From the NCBI GenBank assembly GCA_027924645.1, contig BSBN01000187.1:14154001-14218000 (forward strand): a stretch of 64,000 nucleotides of DNA. The letters run 5' to 3'. The notes beneath the pieces are model-generated. The model made no database searches, was not told the DNA's origin, and worked only from the letters and a program-made list of their open reading frames with translations. Source of the stretch: Cunninghamia lanceolata. Its lineage: Eukaryota > Streptophyta > Pinopsida > Cupressales > Cupressaceae. Positions 1 to 12,597 of the stretch are shown piece after piece. Made by a program: the position numbers and the translations under genes. The stretch's first letter is position 1. The number at the start of each line of letters is the position of its first letter.

Positions 1-132
1 TCTGTAATCTTCACTATTCCGACAAGTACACCAAGCAAGGGTATTCAACTGGCCAATAATGTCTTCCTGCTCGTCTTGAAATCCAAGATTGGGTTGCAGA
101 ACAGGAATTATGTTTTCATGTGGAAGCACCAT
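1..132 (-). pseudogene. Start of a gag-like ORF, cut by the left window edge
   Basis: An open frame runs from an ATG at 132-130 to the window edge, 44 codons with no stop; it begins MVLPHENIIPVL. It lies about 55 bp inside a primer-binding-site-like sequence on the same strand, which is where the gag of an LTR retrotransposon starts. No gag domain is visible in so short a piece. The rest of the element lies to the left of the window. It could also be chance reading through an untranslated leader. Confidence 0.35.
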
Positions 133-185
133 TGTTGCTTCATATTTCAGGCGACCAATCTTTAATTAATGATTTTGTTTTGAAT

Positions 186-204
186 TCCCCAGTAGAGTCG
201 CCAA
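186..204 (-). other. Primer-binding site of a Gypsy-type element
   Basis: The minus strand reads TTGGCGACTCTACTGGGGA, close to the TTGGCGACTCTGCTGGGGA form I know from plant Gypsy elements. It sits directly inside a CA-ended sequence (the LTR end at 209-210), the expected place for the tRNA primer to anneal. Confidence 0.55.
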
Positions 205-208
205 AAAC

Positions 209-965
209 TGTTGGTTAACAGATTTGTCCTTATTCTGAAAATAATTTATTCTGACTCTATACCCTTCTTTTGAAGAACAAATGAGTTAAGCAACAAATGG
301 GTGAACCTTTTAAATTAGTTCCCCTCTGAATTTAGGTACAGCTCCCTTTAAGATTTTTAATGAATTTAACCTATTCAACTATCCACATGCACTTTTAACT
401 AGAAAATGCTTAAGGAAGACTAACATTCATACATAACCATGTTATGAATGCGATAGATTTATACAGTAACAATGAGCAATAGAATACATAGATCCTATTT
501 TTGGTACATTCAAATATATGAATACATTCACACAAACTTGTTGAACCAATAAATAATAAAACACATATGATGAGTTGTCCAAATAAAGAACAATTACCAG
601 ATGAAAGGAGATTTCACACAGAAAATCTAATTCCACACATTCAGACACACAGATCCAAATAAGCAGTAAATGTTTCTTCTTCTCATTCACAGATGAAAAT
701 TACTCAGACAGTCATCACATAATGTAAAACTATGAACAGTTTAGCCAAAAATTTCCCGCTACTTTTCTTTCCTAAACTTCTATATCCCTCTCCAGATTTT
801 TAAAAATCTATAAATATGAATGTCTTAATCATGTCCTTGAGTAAATCAAACCCAGAGTTAACATAACTCTGACCTGTATGGGATTTAGTTTTTAACAACT
901 GATTTTTAAAAATCAAGATTTGCTGAAAATAACATAATAGAGGAACTCAAACAAAGAAAACGAGC
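209..965 (-). repeat. Probable 5' LTR of the leftmost Gypsy-type element
   Basis: On the minus strand this stretch ends in ...AACCAACA just before the primer-binding site, the normal CA end of a 5' LTR. A TATTTATAG box on the minus strand near 809-816 could be the promoter. The outer edge is a guess: the next recognisable feature, the coiled-coil ORF remnant, ends at 974. No second LTR is in the window, so the boundary cannot be checked. Short open frames here look non-coding. Confidence 0.4.
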
Positions 966-973
966 CAATGAGA

Positions 974-3900
974 TCATGACTGGGACGACAGGTTTGTATC
1001 TCCGGATTTGTTATCGGTGGCCTGGGCAGCACGTTGGGTCTTCCATTCCTGAAAAGTAGCAACGAACTCCTCAATCTTCGGGAAGTGAGGAATTCCTATA
1101 TGCTTCATTCTTGACTTCCAAACCTCCTTTTCCATTTGCATTTTACCAAATTTTTCTGTGTTCTGGAAGTACGTCGATGCAGAGTTAAAGTAGTGATTCA
1201 ACTTTGGAAATCCTGGAGAAGTCCTCAATTAAAATATTATCATTTTCTCTTACGAAGCTGATCTTATCTTTGAAAGATTGGACCACTGCATCGACGTCTT
1301 CCACTAGTTTTCCATCATCTTTAATGTATTTAATATCAATACATTGCAAGTCATGTTGCAACGATTGAGTGAATTCTGTTATTTCCTTAATTAACTTTGA
1401 AAGTTCAAAATGCCCTTGCCGGGATATGGAGTTCCTCCATTCAATATTCTTTTTGTTCACATATAACAAATCCTCGTCCAAACCAGTCATGCTTTTCTCT
1501 GTCAAAAACTTAGCCAGCCCATATTTTTGAACTTCATCTGTTTGGTTTATCACATTCATCCACTTACCTTCGTCTTTCATCCAGATAGCAACCTGTGCTT
1601 TAAGATCCTCGATTATGGTAGCAGTCAGATCGTATATGCTTTTGAGCTCATGAATGTATTCAGTCCCTTTTTGTTTAATGTTATTCAACCAACTGTCAAA
1701 TGTTTTTGTCACCATTTTGCTTCTATGAACCTGATCTAACATCCTTTGGTTGACAGGTGATTTTGGGTCAAAAGACAGGGGAAGCTGTGACATCGGCTGT
1801 GGGTTAGGATTGTTAATAGCCTCAATGTACTCTGCCATTGAGCGCAGAGTTTGTTTCAACTCCCTCTTGTCCTTTTCATCTTTCATTGTTCGACTGACCA
1901 TCCTCTTAGTAGAAGCTTCAAGGTGGTGGACATCTGCAGCTCTAGAGGTAGCACTGAGATCCACTCTCTCCACAGTGAAATCGTGCACTGTTGGATTCTG
2001 CACCTCTTCTTCAGTCACTGGCTTAGCAATTTCAACACTCCAGTTACCAGTGTTTGGGTCAATATTTATTCTGGATGTCGTCTTGAGTTTCTTGGACTTG
2101 GTGGTTTTCCCCAAACATTTGCTTACCATGTCCTCCAAAGGGAGAACAAAAGGAATCACTTTTTTCTTGTCAGTGATGGAACTCTCTAGCCACTTTGGTG
2201 CAGGGGCTGAGATTGTCTTCTCAGGGTTCACTGCATCAGAGGATACATTTGAAATCATTAATATTTCAGGATTCTCCAGAACAGTCCTTGACTGTGACTC
2301 GGTGTCAACCTCCTCTATTCTCTGTGGACTAAGCTCTTTGTCACCCATAGGTTCTTCTGGATCTTCCTCCGAATTTAAATCAACAATTATTGTTTCAGAA
2401 ACCTGTTTCTTTCTTTTCCCTTTAGTCCTCAACCTGGTAACACGAGATGGCAGAATATCTGTGAGGACACTTCTAGATCTCTTAGTAGCAGGGCTTCTCT
2501 TAGTTGATGGCTTGGAAGCACCTGCACCACATATAGCAATAGGTTGATTAGAAGAGTCTATGGGAGGTGATGATTCAACCATTGAAGAGAATTGTTGAGC
2601 ATTTTTATCCTACAGCCCTTCCTGTCTCTTTTCTCTCAACCATTTCCGAGTTCTTCTTATTACTGGAAGAGTTTTAACTTCAATTCTGTCTTCTTCCTTT
2701 TTGCTCCAGTCCACCTCTGGAATGGGTAAGTGTTCTACTCTTTAAAATTGTGGGTCAACCAACTGTTCCCCATCATCAGAAATAGCAGAAATATCCATGT
2801 TTAAATTGAGTGTAATTATTTGCCTTAAAGAAAACCTACACCATAGCCTTCTTCTGACCTCAAATTCATCTGGATAGTCTTCCCAGTAATCGTCCAGTTT
2901 AGGAAGGTGTGAATGCCCTATTCCAGAATCTAGGTTCTCTCTGACAAATCTTTTACTATCAAATCGAGACTTGGCAGTGAAGAACTAAAAATTGAACCTC
3001 TTAAGGTTCACCTCCAAATTCAAGGCATCAGATTTTGATCGGCATGAGTAATGCCCAAGTTCAACAGGAAAAGAAATACCACAACCCTTTTTTGATGGAA
3101 ATTTCTTATCAACATGTGCTAGCTTCCTACATACCTCCATCAGCAGGAAACAATCAAACACATACCTAGGTAACTTCACAGGTTCACCATCAAATCCTCC
3201 AACTCTGATGTAAGTGAACTCAGAAAATTGGATGAAGAAGCTACCATAGATATTGATCAGTTGCATTACTTCACTGGACATTCTCTTACTTGGATTCCCT
3301 GCCAATTCATAAGTCATTTTCCCAGTGAAGACATCATTAACCCTTTTGTAATTTTCATAGCAATTCTTTCTCTGCAACTATGAATAATATTCATAAATTT
3401 TACTATTCTCAGCTATGGGTACATGGGGTAGGTCAAACCAATCTCTTGTAGATGCTAGACAATAGAACAGGTACGAAGACATATAGAAATCTCTGTTGCC
3501 CAGACAATTGCTCAAACCTTGATGTAGAAAGTCAGCCACTATTTTGGCCCAATCTAAATATTGTTCCCCTTGAAGGATGACTTGTATGAAAAAGTACATC
3601 CAATCTTCCTAATAATAGGCATCCTAACTGCCCTTCAGTCTATGTAACAATACCACAATATCCCTTACTTCTTTTATCAAATGATCTCTGGTAAGTGGTC
3701 TGGGCAACCTTGTACCGCCCTTCTAAAACTTTAGCAACTAGTTCCTCGCTAGTATGCTTTTGTAAGTTGGTCTCTTTTCTAATAAATACCCATTGGAGGC
3801 AGTAATGTCAAGGCTGGAATACGCCTCCTTAGGCGGTATCTTCATCACAGACATGAGGGTTTGTCTATTGACATAAAATAACATATCCCCGTTTACATTT

Positions 3901-4205
3901 CTGACACATCTGTCTTGGGGGTCGTATCTATTCATACACTCTTGAACCAATTCTGGGCACATTATAGCCTGAGGAAAAGCTGTGGCCTCAACTAAGCCGC
4001 TTTCTACAATTTTCTTCATTGTAGGGGTTTGAACAGGGTTTCTAGCTCTTTCTTTGAATTCCTCTAAATCATATTGAACCAATGCAGTATCTCCAAATTT
4101 TGAGTGAGAATAAGTAAGGCCAGGACCATGTTCATCCCCCAAACACGTAGATTTCAAAGACATAGTTGGAGGATTACAATAAAACACTTGGAATTTTGAA
4201 AACAA
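974..4205 (-). pseudogene. Long coiled-coil ORF of a probable non-autonomous retroelement, broken by TAG stops
   Basis: One minus-strand frame stays readable from 4205 to about 1185, then shifts by one frame and continues to 974, about 1,050 codons in all. The N-terminal third (from the ATG near 4163, MSLKSTCLGDEHG) is globular and rich in aromatic residues. The middle (near 2580-2050) is basic, then acidic and serine-rich. The C-terminal part (near 1900-1200) is charged and helical, probably coiled coil. Internal stops are TAG near 3378, 3607, 3622, 2985 and 2612, with one TAA near 2740. The acidic-then-coiled-coil layout resembles the plus-strand remnant at 12598-14003, which sits just before a Copia-type LTR. 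I do not recognise a named domain. It could be an accessory ORF of a large retroelement or an old host gene fragment; no LTR for it was found. Confidence 0.5.
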
Positions 4206-4648
4206 CAGAAATTCCAGAGATTCTTCTTTCTAGCATAAGAACTAGGAATAGTATATGGGAAATAGAACTCACCTTCAAGATATCTGAATCCACTGTGAAA
4301 ACTTGAATAAAAAGAGCCTTACACTTCTGGTGCTATCCTCCTCTGCATTGCACAGTATGTTTACTTGCTAAACTTGGCTTGTTCTTAGTTAATAATGGCA
4401 CTAACCATAATGAATAATTATCGCTCAGAACAAAACGTGCCAAAAATATTTGAAAAGACGTGAACTCTGATTTCTTCATTAATAGCAAGTAGTATTCACG
4501 CGCCATCATGAAGTATAATGATTTTCCATAGCCTCTGCTAAATTAGAGCTCTCAGTCTCATAATGAGTTTCTGACGTATTTTCCTCCAACTTTCCCACTA
4601 AATTGACTTAGAAAGCCGCAGGAACAAACGGGACCAAAATCACTAAAT
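4206..4648. other. No recognisable feature
   Basis: I see no coding frame, repeat or RNA gene here. It may be the leader of the minus-strand ORF remnant next to it. Confidence 0.4.
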
Positions 4649-5095
4649 CTTTGAACTATTGAACCATTGAACCTTTAGGATGTGGTTCAATACATTGGTT
4701 CAATATGGTGGTTCAAACATGCCAATCGGACCATATAGATAAGCAAAGGATTGACTTACGGAAACAAGAACTTAACTCATGAACCATTGAACTTGTACAG
4801 ATATGGTTCAATACGAAGGTTCAAAGATGCAAGGGTTATGTAGACCAAAAAATGTTACGCGGCTTTGGTAAAAGGCTTTCAACTATTAAACAGTGAACTG
4901 TTGAACCTTGAACCATTGAACCCCGCTATAGGGTACGAGCGGAAAGTTCAAGTTCAACCCGAAAGTTCAAAGGCGCAAAAGACATACAAAACGACAACTT
5001 ACTTTACGAGACACTCCAAACATATTGAACCATTGAACTTTGAACTTTGAGAATGGTTCGGGTTCAAGGGTTCAAACCTTAAGCAACTTTGTTCA
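4649..5095. repeat. Diverged tandem repeat, about 120-bp unit, 4 copies, rich in GTTCAA/TTGAAC
   Basis: The anchor GAACCATTGAA occurs at 4661, 4781, 4910 and 5027, spacings of 120, 129 and 117 bp. Each anchor is followed by inverted counterparts such as TGGTTCAATA and GGTTCAAA, so every unit carries both orientations of the GTTCAA word. A 61-codon open frame inside is a by-product of the repeat. Confidence 0.7.
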
Positions 5096-5542
5096 CGAAT
5101 ACGACCAACGGGTAAAAAATTGAAGGACCAAGAGTCGATTTATGAAACAAAGGTATGACCAAAAATATAACACGGTAAACCGGCTCTTGTCCAAGAAATA
5201 TTACCAATAAATAAATAAATAAAGGCGACTCAAAAGGTAACAGCTATCTTGGTTAAAATTGGACCGTTGCTATCTTACTAATCACTTCAAAGTTCTATGG
5301 TTGCCCAAGTAGATAGCTCATCTAGTTTTTTTCATTTTAACTAGGGGAAAAGAACCATTGTATACTGTGTTTTGGGAATGATATCAGGCCTATGCTCTCC
5401 CCTATCTTGGGTGATCAAAATGCCAGACATATCATTTTCGCATGTGTTTTTCCTTTAGAGGGGCTTGCTCTTGGATACTGTTCATCCAAGTAGGAACGAG
5501 CCTAAGTGGTAATAGGCTAGACGCCAAGCCCTTCCAAGCCAC
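5096..5542. other. Gene-free; probably LTR upstream region
   Basis: No coding frame is supported. From about 5340 the sequence probably belongs to the same unit as the TATA box at 5543. Confidence 0.35.
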
Positions 5543-5550
5543 TATAAATA
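5543..5550 (+). promoter_or_regulatory. TATA box of a probable LTR promoter
   Basis: TATAAATA lies in a GC-richer context (GCCACTATAAATAAATTG) about 685 bp upstream of the ATG at 6228. This is the pattern of an LTR promoter with an untranslated leader. The LTR borders were not found. Confidence 0.4.
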
Positions 5551-6227
5551 AATTGTGTTTGGAGCAAAAGCTTCAAACAACGAGTGAAGTTGTGTTATAC
5601 TGACAGCCAACCTCCTCCAAAACCCTCCAAGGCGCAACCCTTGCAAGCTAGGAGACTCCATAACGGAGAGTAGTGTTGCCGCATGTATAACCACTCGAAT
5701 AGTTTCCTTCATTAAACATCTTTGTTCTAGTGGCCAAAAACCATTGTTATCCATTTGCAGCCTAAGATTTGTACTTGTTTTTTCTTTTAGTCCAAAAAGA
5801 GTCAAAAAATCACAAAAAAAATAAAAAACCATAAAAATATTCTTTGTGTTTATTGTGTCTTCTTGCCATAATTTTAGAAAATTAGATCAAAAAGACCTTG
5901 CAACCAAAGTACCAAAAACATAAAAAAAATATCCAAAATTGCAAAAATACTAAGAAAAAGCCAGAGTGGCACATCCGTCCTCTGTTCTTGCGCATCTCTG
6001 CTGACATGTGGCGCATATATTTTGACTTACAACGCTTTTATTGTCTGTTACAATGCTTTTACCTTTTACCAGAGTGGTGCATTTGTTGTGACTTATAGCG
6101 CATTTGTCAGTTTCTACAACGCATCTGTTTCGATGCATACATAACAATGAGTACTTCCACATCTTTTTAAAGAAAAATTTTAGGTTTTCTAGGTACCCAT
6201 TTTAGTTTTGTGTTAGTTTTTGTTGAA
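5551..6227 (+). other. Leader region before the proline/serine-rich ORF
   Basis: AT-rich, A-run-containing sequence with a short repeated motif near 5980-6125 (variants of GCGCATTTGT and ACAACGC). No primer-binding site was recognised. Open frames here are short and unsupported. Confidence 0.35.
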
Positions 6228-8741
6228 ATGACAAACCAATCAGAAGTAATTTCTCAAGAACTCCAATACCTACGAGAGCAATTAAACTTCAACGACTCGC
6301 CCCAAAATCGTATAGCAATTGCTCAAGAACTCCAAGTCATACAATAGGAAATGGCAATCTTACAAGATGAACATGTTACTACTAGCTACGCCTCACCACA
6401 AACTCATACATCTGTTTCCCATTTTAATGATGCTCATGACAAGGCAAGCACCACCTCAAGTTGGAAATTGTATACCACTTTGTCTACTAGTCCTCATTCG
6501 CCATCTTCTAAGACACATATCCTAAAGCATGCCAATCCTACACCAACGTTGCCATCAAGTTCCTCGAGCTCTAAATGGACAACCAAAAAAGCCTCAAATG
6601 ATTTTTGGGAAAGATGTTTTCCAGATTTACACAGCAAAACAAAAGCTAAGGAGAACTCTAAATCCACTCCTCCATTACCTCATTCATCTACCCATACACC
6701 TACACAGGATGTGATCCAAGGGCTACTAGTAGAGTCAACCATGTCCCCAAATTCTGGTCCTTGACCTTATCAAAAAGTCTCCAAACATGTCAAATCCTAC
6801 AACCCTTTCATGTAACCTGCAACCCCTTGAGCATATTGAAGAACCTCCTACCATGCACCAAAGTCAAGGTCCGTCACACCTTCATGTTGTTGACCAAGAT
6901 CCTATCCAAGAGTCTTCTACCTCAACTTCAATTCAAACAACCCAAGAGTTATGTCAAGAGCGCACTTTAGAACATGTGGAAACATCAATCCCTTGTCTAA
7001 ATCAAGATCAAAGCACTCCCATCCGACCCTTACATAACCTTTATCTTTTCGATGATCCTATACCTATACATGAGCAAGAAATCCAATTTCAAACCATTCA
7101 TAACCTATATCTCTTTTATGATCAAGATACTACCTTTGATGAAGAAGCTATCCATGAGCAACTTGATCCTATACATGAAAAATAGATCAAATTCCAACCT
7201 CTCCATGGCCTATATCCTTTCCATGGTCAAGCTATTATCATTGATGACGAACCTATACAAGAGAACCTTAATTCCATCATGCAAAATCCTATCTATGATG
7301 AAGATCCCATCTATGATCAAGGGCCTATCTATGATCAAGAAGACCATGATGATCCTCTTAGCCAACTTTATGTGTTCCATGGTCCAGAGCTTTTAACCCC
7401 ATCTAGTCCTATCCAAGATCCAACAACCTCCACTTCCTTTGATGAGACACTTGCCTCCCAAGCAAGCGTAGAAGATCAATCCAAAAATAATCCTCCGCCA
7501 TCCATTATCGACCATGTTGCAAATCTCCCACCATATATCCTTGGTCTCACCACTTTCATTCATGAGTGTTCCTTCTTAGAATACCAGTAACCATTATCCT
7601 CTATCTCACCTTCTCCACCCAATAAAGAACTTGTGTCTAGTGTTCCACCTACACATAATCCCACTGTCCACCTAATACTCCAACATATGAACTATCAAGG
7701 TAAAAGCTTAGGGCTTCACGAACAAGGTATCTTGGTGCCCATCCATGTCATTGTTCATCCTCATTCATATGGCCTTGGATACATACCCCAAGGTGAACAA
7801 TCTCAAGATGTTGGTACTTCCTCCACTCCTAAATCCACCATTTTCCATCGTACATCTTGTCATATCCCCAAAACGTATGTCTCCATTCCACCTCTGTCAT
7901 CCTATACATCCCAAGAGCATGTGACCATACACCTTCCACCATCCAATCTACCTCCACTACTTCCAACTCCTAACATCCCTCTATGCATTTTACCACCACT
8001 TCTTCCAACACCTTATCCATCCATCTATGAATCTTATGACGATCCCAATCATGGCCAACAAATGCACATGTTGTCAAAACAAAGAACTTCCTCAAACCCC
8101 ACTTCCACCATCCCAAAGGATTTTAACAATAAAAATCTTGATGCCTCTACCTATAAAGTCAAAAATCCTAAGAGTCCTCATGACCTAGGATACAAAATCC
8201 AACAATCAAAGAAACATCCTTCTCAAGAGCTGCATACACCCACACACCTATATGCCAAATTGAAAAAGGTGTGGGTCTGCATCCAACAAATGATTACTCC
8301 AAAAGCTACACAAAATTTGCATACAATCAAACCCATACCTTCATAGGTACTATCTAAAAACAAAATGGTTTGGGTGCCTAAGCAAAAAGCCCTCAAGTTG
8401 CATGAGGCATTCACCTCTCTAGAATCTCAACCACCCACTTTCTCCCATTCCATCCAAAAGTCTCAAATTCTTCCATCCCACATGGCAAGCAAAAATAAGA
8501 AAAATACTCAGTCTATGTGGATCCCTACATGCCTAAGTCATTCATCCACAAGAAAAAGTCTTTGTTGCTTCCTACACTACTTTCCCATCACCAGCTTCAA
8601 TGTTTATCATGGTATGTGCAACCGTTGGTCGTGATTCCCTTCCATTCTATAACATTTTCATATACCTCCATCTCCCCTTCCTTCCACTATTATCCTACAT
8701 GTCTTCCTCATCCTATTCCTATGGTCCATGCTTTTTCATAG
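6228..8741 (+). pseudogene. Proline/serine/histidine-rich ORF of an LTR-element remnant, function unknown
   Basis: From the ATG at 6228 (MTNQSEVISQEL) a readable frame runs to about 6764, shifts by one, continues to about 8510, and shifts again to 8741. A few TAG and TAA stops occur, for example the TAG after QELQVIQ near 6348. The N terminus looks like a short coiled coil. The middle contains a degenerate repeat of about 25 residues built on HNLYLF / IHEQ (near 7040-7250). The rest is low-complexity P, S, T and H with no motif I know. There is no protease, RT or integrase. The setting, with an upstream TATA box and a downstream purine tract at 9262, suggests a gag-like or accessory ORF of a retroelement. 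Some of the frame may simply reflect the C-rich composition. Confidence 0.4.
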
Positions 8742-9261
8742 ACTTTTCATCCATCCTTGTATAAGTCCTCCGTATTCCACATCATCATCCACTATCACAC
8801 CCTTCATAATCCAATATCTACCATTCTCCATCTCACTTTCATGCAATCTCCTACCAACATTGATGAGAACACTTGACATGGTCCATGTGACGACATCTAT
8901 CTAGTGGGACTATCACCTTTCAAGGAACCAGGCACTTGAGTCTCTCCCTTCCATATCCACCTTCCCCTATCCAAATGTTAAAAATAAAAATTAAAAAAAA
9001 TCCCTTCGTCTAATGGTGAAAATCTGGCAAACATGCGCCTTGGATAAGTACCATGATGAAAACCTGGCGAACAGGCATCATGTGTAAGTTGATCTTCTAC
9101 GTCACCTACACTTGGGGGCACCTAGTCTCATTGGCATATCACTCTTCTCCTATCAATTTTCTTCCATGCCATTTCCTATCCTATTCCTCTATCCATTACA
9201 TACCTATAATGTTGAGTCTATCCATCCTGATCTTCCATTCCTCTATTTCTTTGATCTTGAT
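8742..9261 (+). other. Gene-free stretch before a polypurine tract
   Basis: C-rich sequence continuing from the ORF remnant, then A-runs near 8985 and two similar phrases built on TGGTGAAAATCTGGC / TGATGAAAACCTGGCGA (9014 and 9053). A purine/G run CTTGGGGGCACC lies near 9108. No gene is supported. Confidence 0.4.
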
Positions 9262-9274
9262 AAAGATTGGGGGG
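9262..9274 (+). other. Polypurine tract and start of a probable 3' LTR
   Basis: AAAGATTGGGGGGC is followed within six bases by TGTTGAAAAATG (TG at 9280-9281), the usual form of a plus-strand primer next to a 3' LTR. No matching upstream LTR was found, so the LTR itself is not delimited. Confidence 0.4.
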
Positions 9275-9537
9275 CACAATGTTGAAAAATGTTTTAGATA
9301 TCTCTTGACATACCTTATCCCTCCCAAACCAAGCAAATCCTTCATTACCCTCTCATCGTCCTATCATCGTAAGCTTTGTCATGAAAAATCCTAAGTATTC
9401 TACCTACAATGGGGCATGTTATTCTTATGCAACATAGTCCTTGGAGATCACATCCTTGTTTCCTTCTACCTAACCATCTGTATCTACTATCACCCATGCA
9501 TCTACCTATCCATGGTGTTTCCTTGTCATCAGTATCA

Positions 9538-9842
9538 CCCGATCCATATCTGATCCATATCTATTCCATATCATGTCTTATCTATTCTATATCATGTCTT
9601 ATCTAATCCATATCTGTTCCATATCGTGTCTTGTCTGATCCATATATGTTCCATATCATGTCTCGTCCAGTCCATATCTGTTCCATATCGTGTCTTATAT
9701 GTTCCATGTCTGATCCATATCTATTCCATATCATGTCTTATCTATTCCATATTTGTCCCATATCGCGTATCATCTAATCCATATCTATTCCATGTCTTAT
9801 CCATTTTTGTTCCATATCGTGTCTCATCTGATCCATATCTTA
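9538..9842 (+). repeat. Minisatellite built on GATCCATATCTGTTCCATATC
   Basis: About nine degenerate copies of a 20-45 bp unit combining TGATCCATATCT, TTCCATATCRTGTC and TTATCT. It lies about 260 bp inside the probable LTR starting at 9280. Small open frames here are repeat artefacts. Confidence 0.75.
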
Positions 9843-11404
9843 GGTCCATTAGGGTTTACCCTGAACTACATTGCCTTTGCATTGTCATGTAGGCAAGGCC
9901 ATTTAGAAATGAGCCCCCAAGGCACTAGGTTAGTCCCTTAGGTTCTGTCTCACCAATAAAGATTGTGGAATCTTCTCACCAGGCAAGCAAGCACAAGCAA
10001 AGCCCACTTTCAAGCAGAAATTCTAATGCAAGACATTAACCTATCCAAAGCAAAGCAAACAAACTCCTAAAGCCTTCTAAATGATTTTACCCAAATTATG
10101 GCAAGAAACAAACACATCTAAATGCAAAAATGTTTTGTGGATTGGAAACATGATTAAAGTATAGAGTCTTGATTTTTTTGCTATCATGCCTTTCTATCCT
10201 ACTCAAGGATGCCAAAAACTAGAGATGCTATGATGGGGGCATGATTATTTTCTTTGTTTGTTTTTTTGGATTAAACTTTAGTAATGTGAAGCCTTGTCTA
10301 AAGACATGATCGGCAAAAGATCATCAAGGACATCAAAGGTCTAAACATGAACGAGGGCAATCCTTGTTTGTTGGTACACAAAAAAAACTCAGGTCATCTT
10401 AGTTCAATTATACCTCGATGCTTGTATTAACTTGCTAAATAAAAATCCATGTAAGCAATGCTTAGATCATCTCAGTTCAATTATACCTAGATGCTTGTAT
10501 TAACTTACAACATTCAGAAAAAAGTACCCAAAAAAAAAGCCCAATGATGAAATAAGCACTTCAAAATACTTGCACTATCAAGATGTCAAAAAACCATTCA
10601 CATCCATTCACACCCACAAAGCATCCATACCGTATCCCATGCAAATAAAAATTCTATGCAGAGTATCAATACAAATAAAATCTTGTGAGTCCTTTTGGCG
10701 AGTCATTCTTCTATCAATCAGTATTCTATCTATTGTTTTGGTCCATTCTTCTTAATTCGGTCAATCTGAGCAGTGATCCAAATGTAAGTTCATCCTTAAA
10801 TCCATACCAATCAAGTCGAGTCAATCTTGTCAAATGATCCAATCACAATCAGTGGTCTTGATCCTTGTCTGGTTGTAAACCAACCCAATCAGTTAATCAA
10901 TCAATTGTCTTATACAGAATGTGGCATTGTCGAAATCAGACCAACACATGCGTCTTACATGACATGTTCCATTTCCTGAAACCAGACACTATCCTTCATG
11001 TTGCTCTAGGGATATATCGTTCCCCGCCATAACAACACTATCATATATCGTTATTAGTATATTGTTGGTTTACAGCTGGATAGGGGCAATACCTTGCTTT
11101 TTCTTGTACCATTTGTGCATACTTGCTTACTTGCTTGTGTGTGTTATCATTCTATCTAGCATCATGTATCATTCAGTTCTTTCTTCATCCTAACCTGTTT
11201 TTCACCTTCATCTTCGTGAGATTGTCTGTCTCACACCTTCAACCTTCTTCTTGTCCAATCTCCTGAGGGGGCATCCTATTGTCATAACCTGTACTAGGGG
11301 CAAACTGGGGCATGTATTGTTCTTAGTCTATCTATTCTTTGATACAACACCGTAAACTGGATTGCATCAAAGAGGAGCAAAACGTATATGCCTAAAAATG
11401 ATAC
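9843..11404. other. Gene-free, probable LTR or internal remnant, with one 73-bp duplication
   Basis: No coding frame is supported. A direct repeat (GATCATCTCAGTTCAATTAT and neighbours) occurs at 10391 and 10464, offset 73 bp. Near 11266-11315 there are two purine/G runs (TGAGGGGGCATCC and CTAGGGGCAAACTGGGGC), which may mark another polypurine tract. Open frames are short and unsupported. Confidence 0.4.
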
Positions 11405-11910
11405 GATTCGGTCTAGATAAATATTCTTAATATTTATTCCCTTCTAATTCCTCTATCAATCAATAAATAAACAAATTTATTTATTTGATTCATATTCTTC
11501 CAACAGTTAAATAAAATCCTTTATTTAATTAAAATTCTTCCAAAAAATTAAATAATTCTTAATTATTTAATTAAATCAAATCATTCTTCCAAATTTAAAT
11601 AAATCAATTAAATTTATTTAAATCCTCCCCGTCTCTAAGAATAAAATATAATCAAATATTTTATTTATTCTTCCAAATCATGCATGACAAATAAATTTAT
11701 TTATTTAATTTGCTTTCTTATCTTCTAAATTAAATAATTCCAATTATTTAATTATTTCTTCCAATAATATCTTCTCTAAATTTAAATAAATCAAATATTT
11801 ATTTAAGTTGTCTTTTTCTTCTAAATTGAGTTGTCTCTAAATATAATTCAATCTTTCTGGCACATACAATTAAATATTCCTAATATTTAATAAAGCAAAA
11901 TATCTTCTTC
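11405..11910. repeat. Row of about ten AT-rich hairpins separated by CTTCC spacers
   Basis: Short inverted repeats follow one another, for example ATAAATATTCTTAATATTTA, TTAAATAATTCTTAATTATT, TAAATAATTCCAATTATTTA and TTAAATATTCCTAATATTTA. They are separated by TTCTTCC-like pyrimidine stretches. Arms are 6-10 bp with 2-4 bp loops. The stretch probably sits in the upstream part of an LTR. Confidence 0.65.
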
Positions 11911-12597
11911 TTCTCATGCAAATCCCTTCTTGTTTTAAATCACTTAATTGATTATTATATTCTTTTAATTGCTTTAACTCATTCTTCTATTCTTAACAAA
12001 TCCTCTCATGCAAAAGAAAGCAAGACACATGTCTTCTTCTTATTCATTGCATGTTCCTCAACTGTTCTCAATCATTGATCTTCTCATTCTTTCTATACCA
12101 TCGATCTCTTCTTTCTCAAGTCTATAAGTACAACTTCATTCTTCCATTTCAATCATCCAAGCTTTAAGTATCGTTACTCTGCAGGAATTATAGCGTGCCT
12201 TTAGCACCAATTCCTTCATTTCTTGTGATCATGTTTGCTACTACGCACTACTACCATCATTGTGAAGCTCCTCTTCATGGCGGTATTATCATAGCCGTTC
12301 CCAATTGACATTCTTGAAGCATAGCAAGGAAGTGCACTCTCTGAGGGCCCTGTTTCATACATGCAAGATCGATTGTGATAGGCGATCAATGCATGTTTTG
12401 AATTAATGAGGTTTGCTTTGTTGTTCATTGCTTTATTTGATTAGATCTTCTTAGTTCACCATTTCATTGAGTTTTGGGTAACTTGATATTAATATTATTA
12501 TTTATTCATTGTTGATCCAATTTTCCCTTAACGGCTACAATTAAGTACTTAAACATATATAATAAAGCATTCATTGAAATCATCTCTCTAATCCCCC
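11911..12597 (+). other. Gene-free, LTR-like sequence with a weak TATA-like element
   Basis: Pyrimidine-rich DNA with TCTATAAGTACAAC near 12120, a plausible TATA region for the LTR that would contain the hairpin row. The LTR end was not found. No gene is supported; a 70-codon minus-strand frame at 12216-12428 has no recognisable feature. Confidence 0.35.

Noticed and set aside
442..690. Short minus-strand open frame in the first LTR
   Set aside because: Hydrophobic translation of AT-rich LTR sequence with no support.
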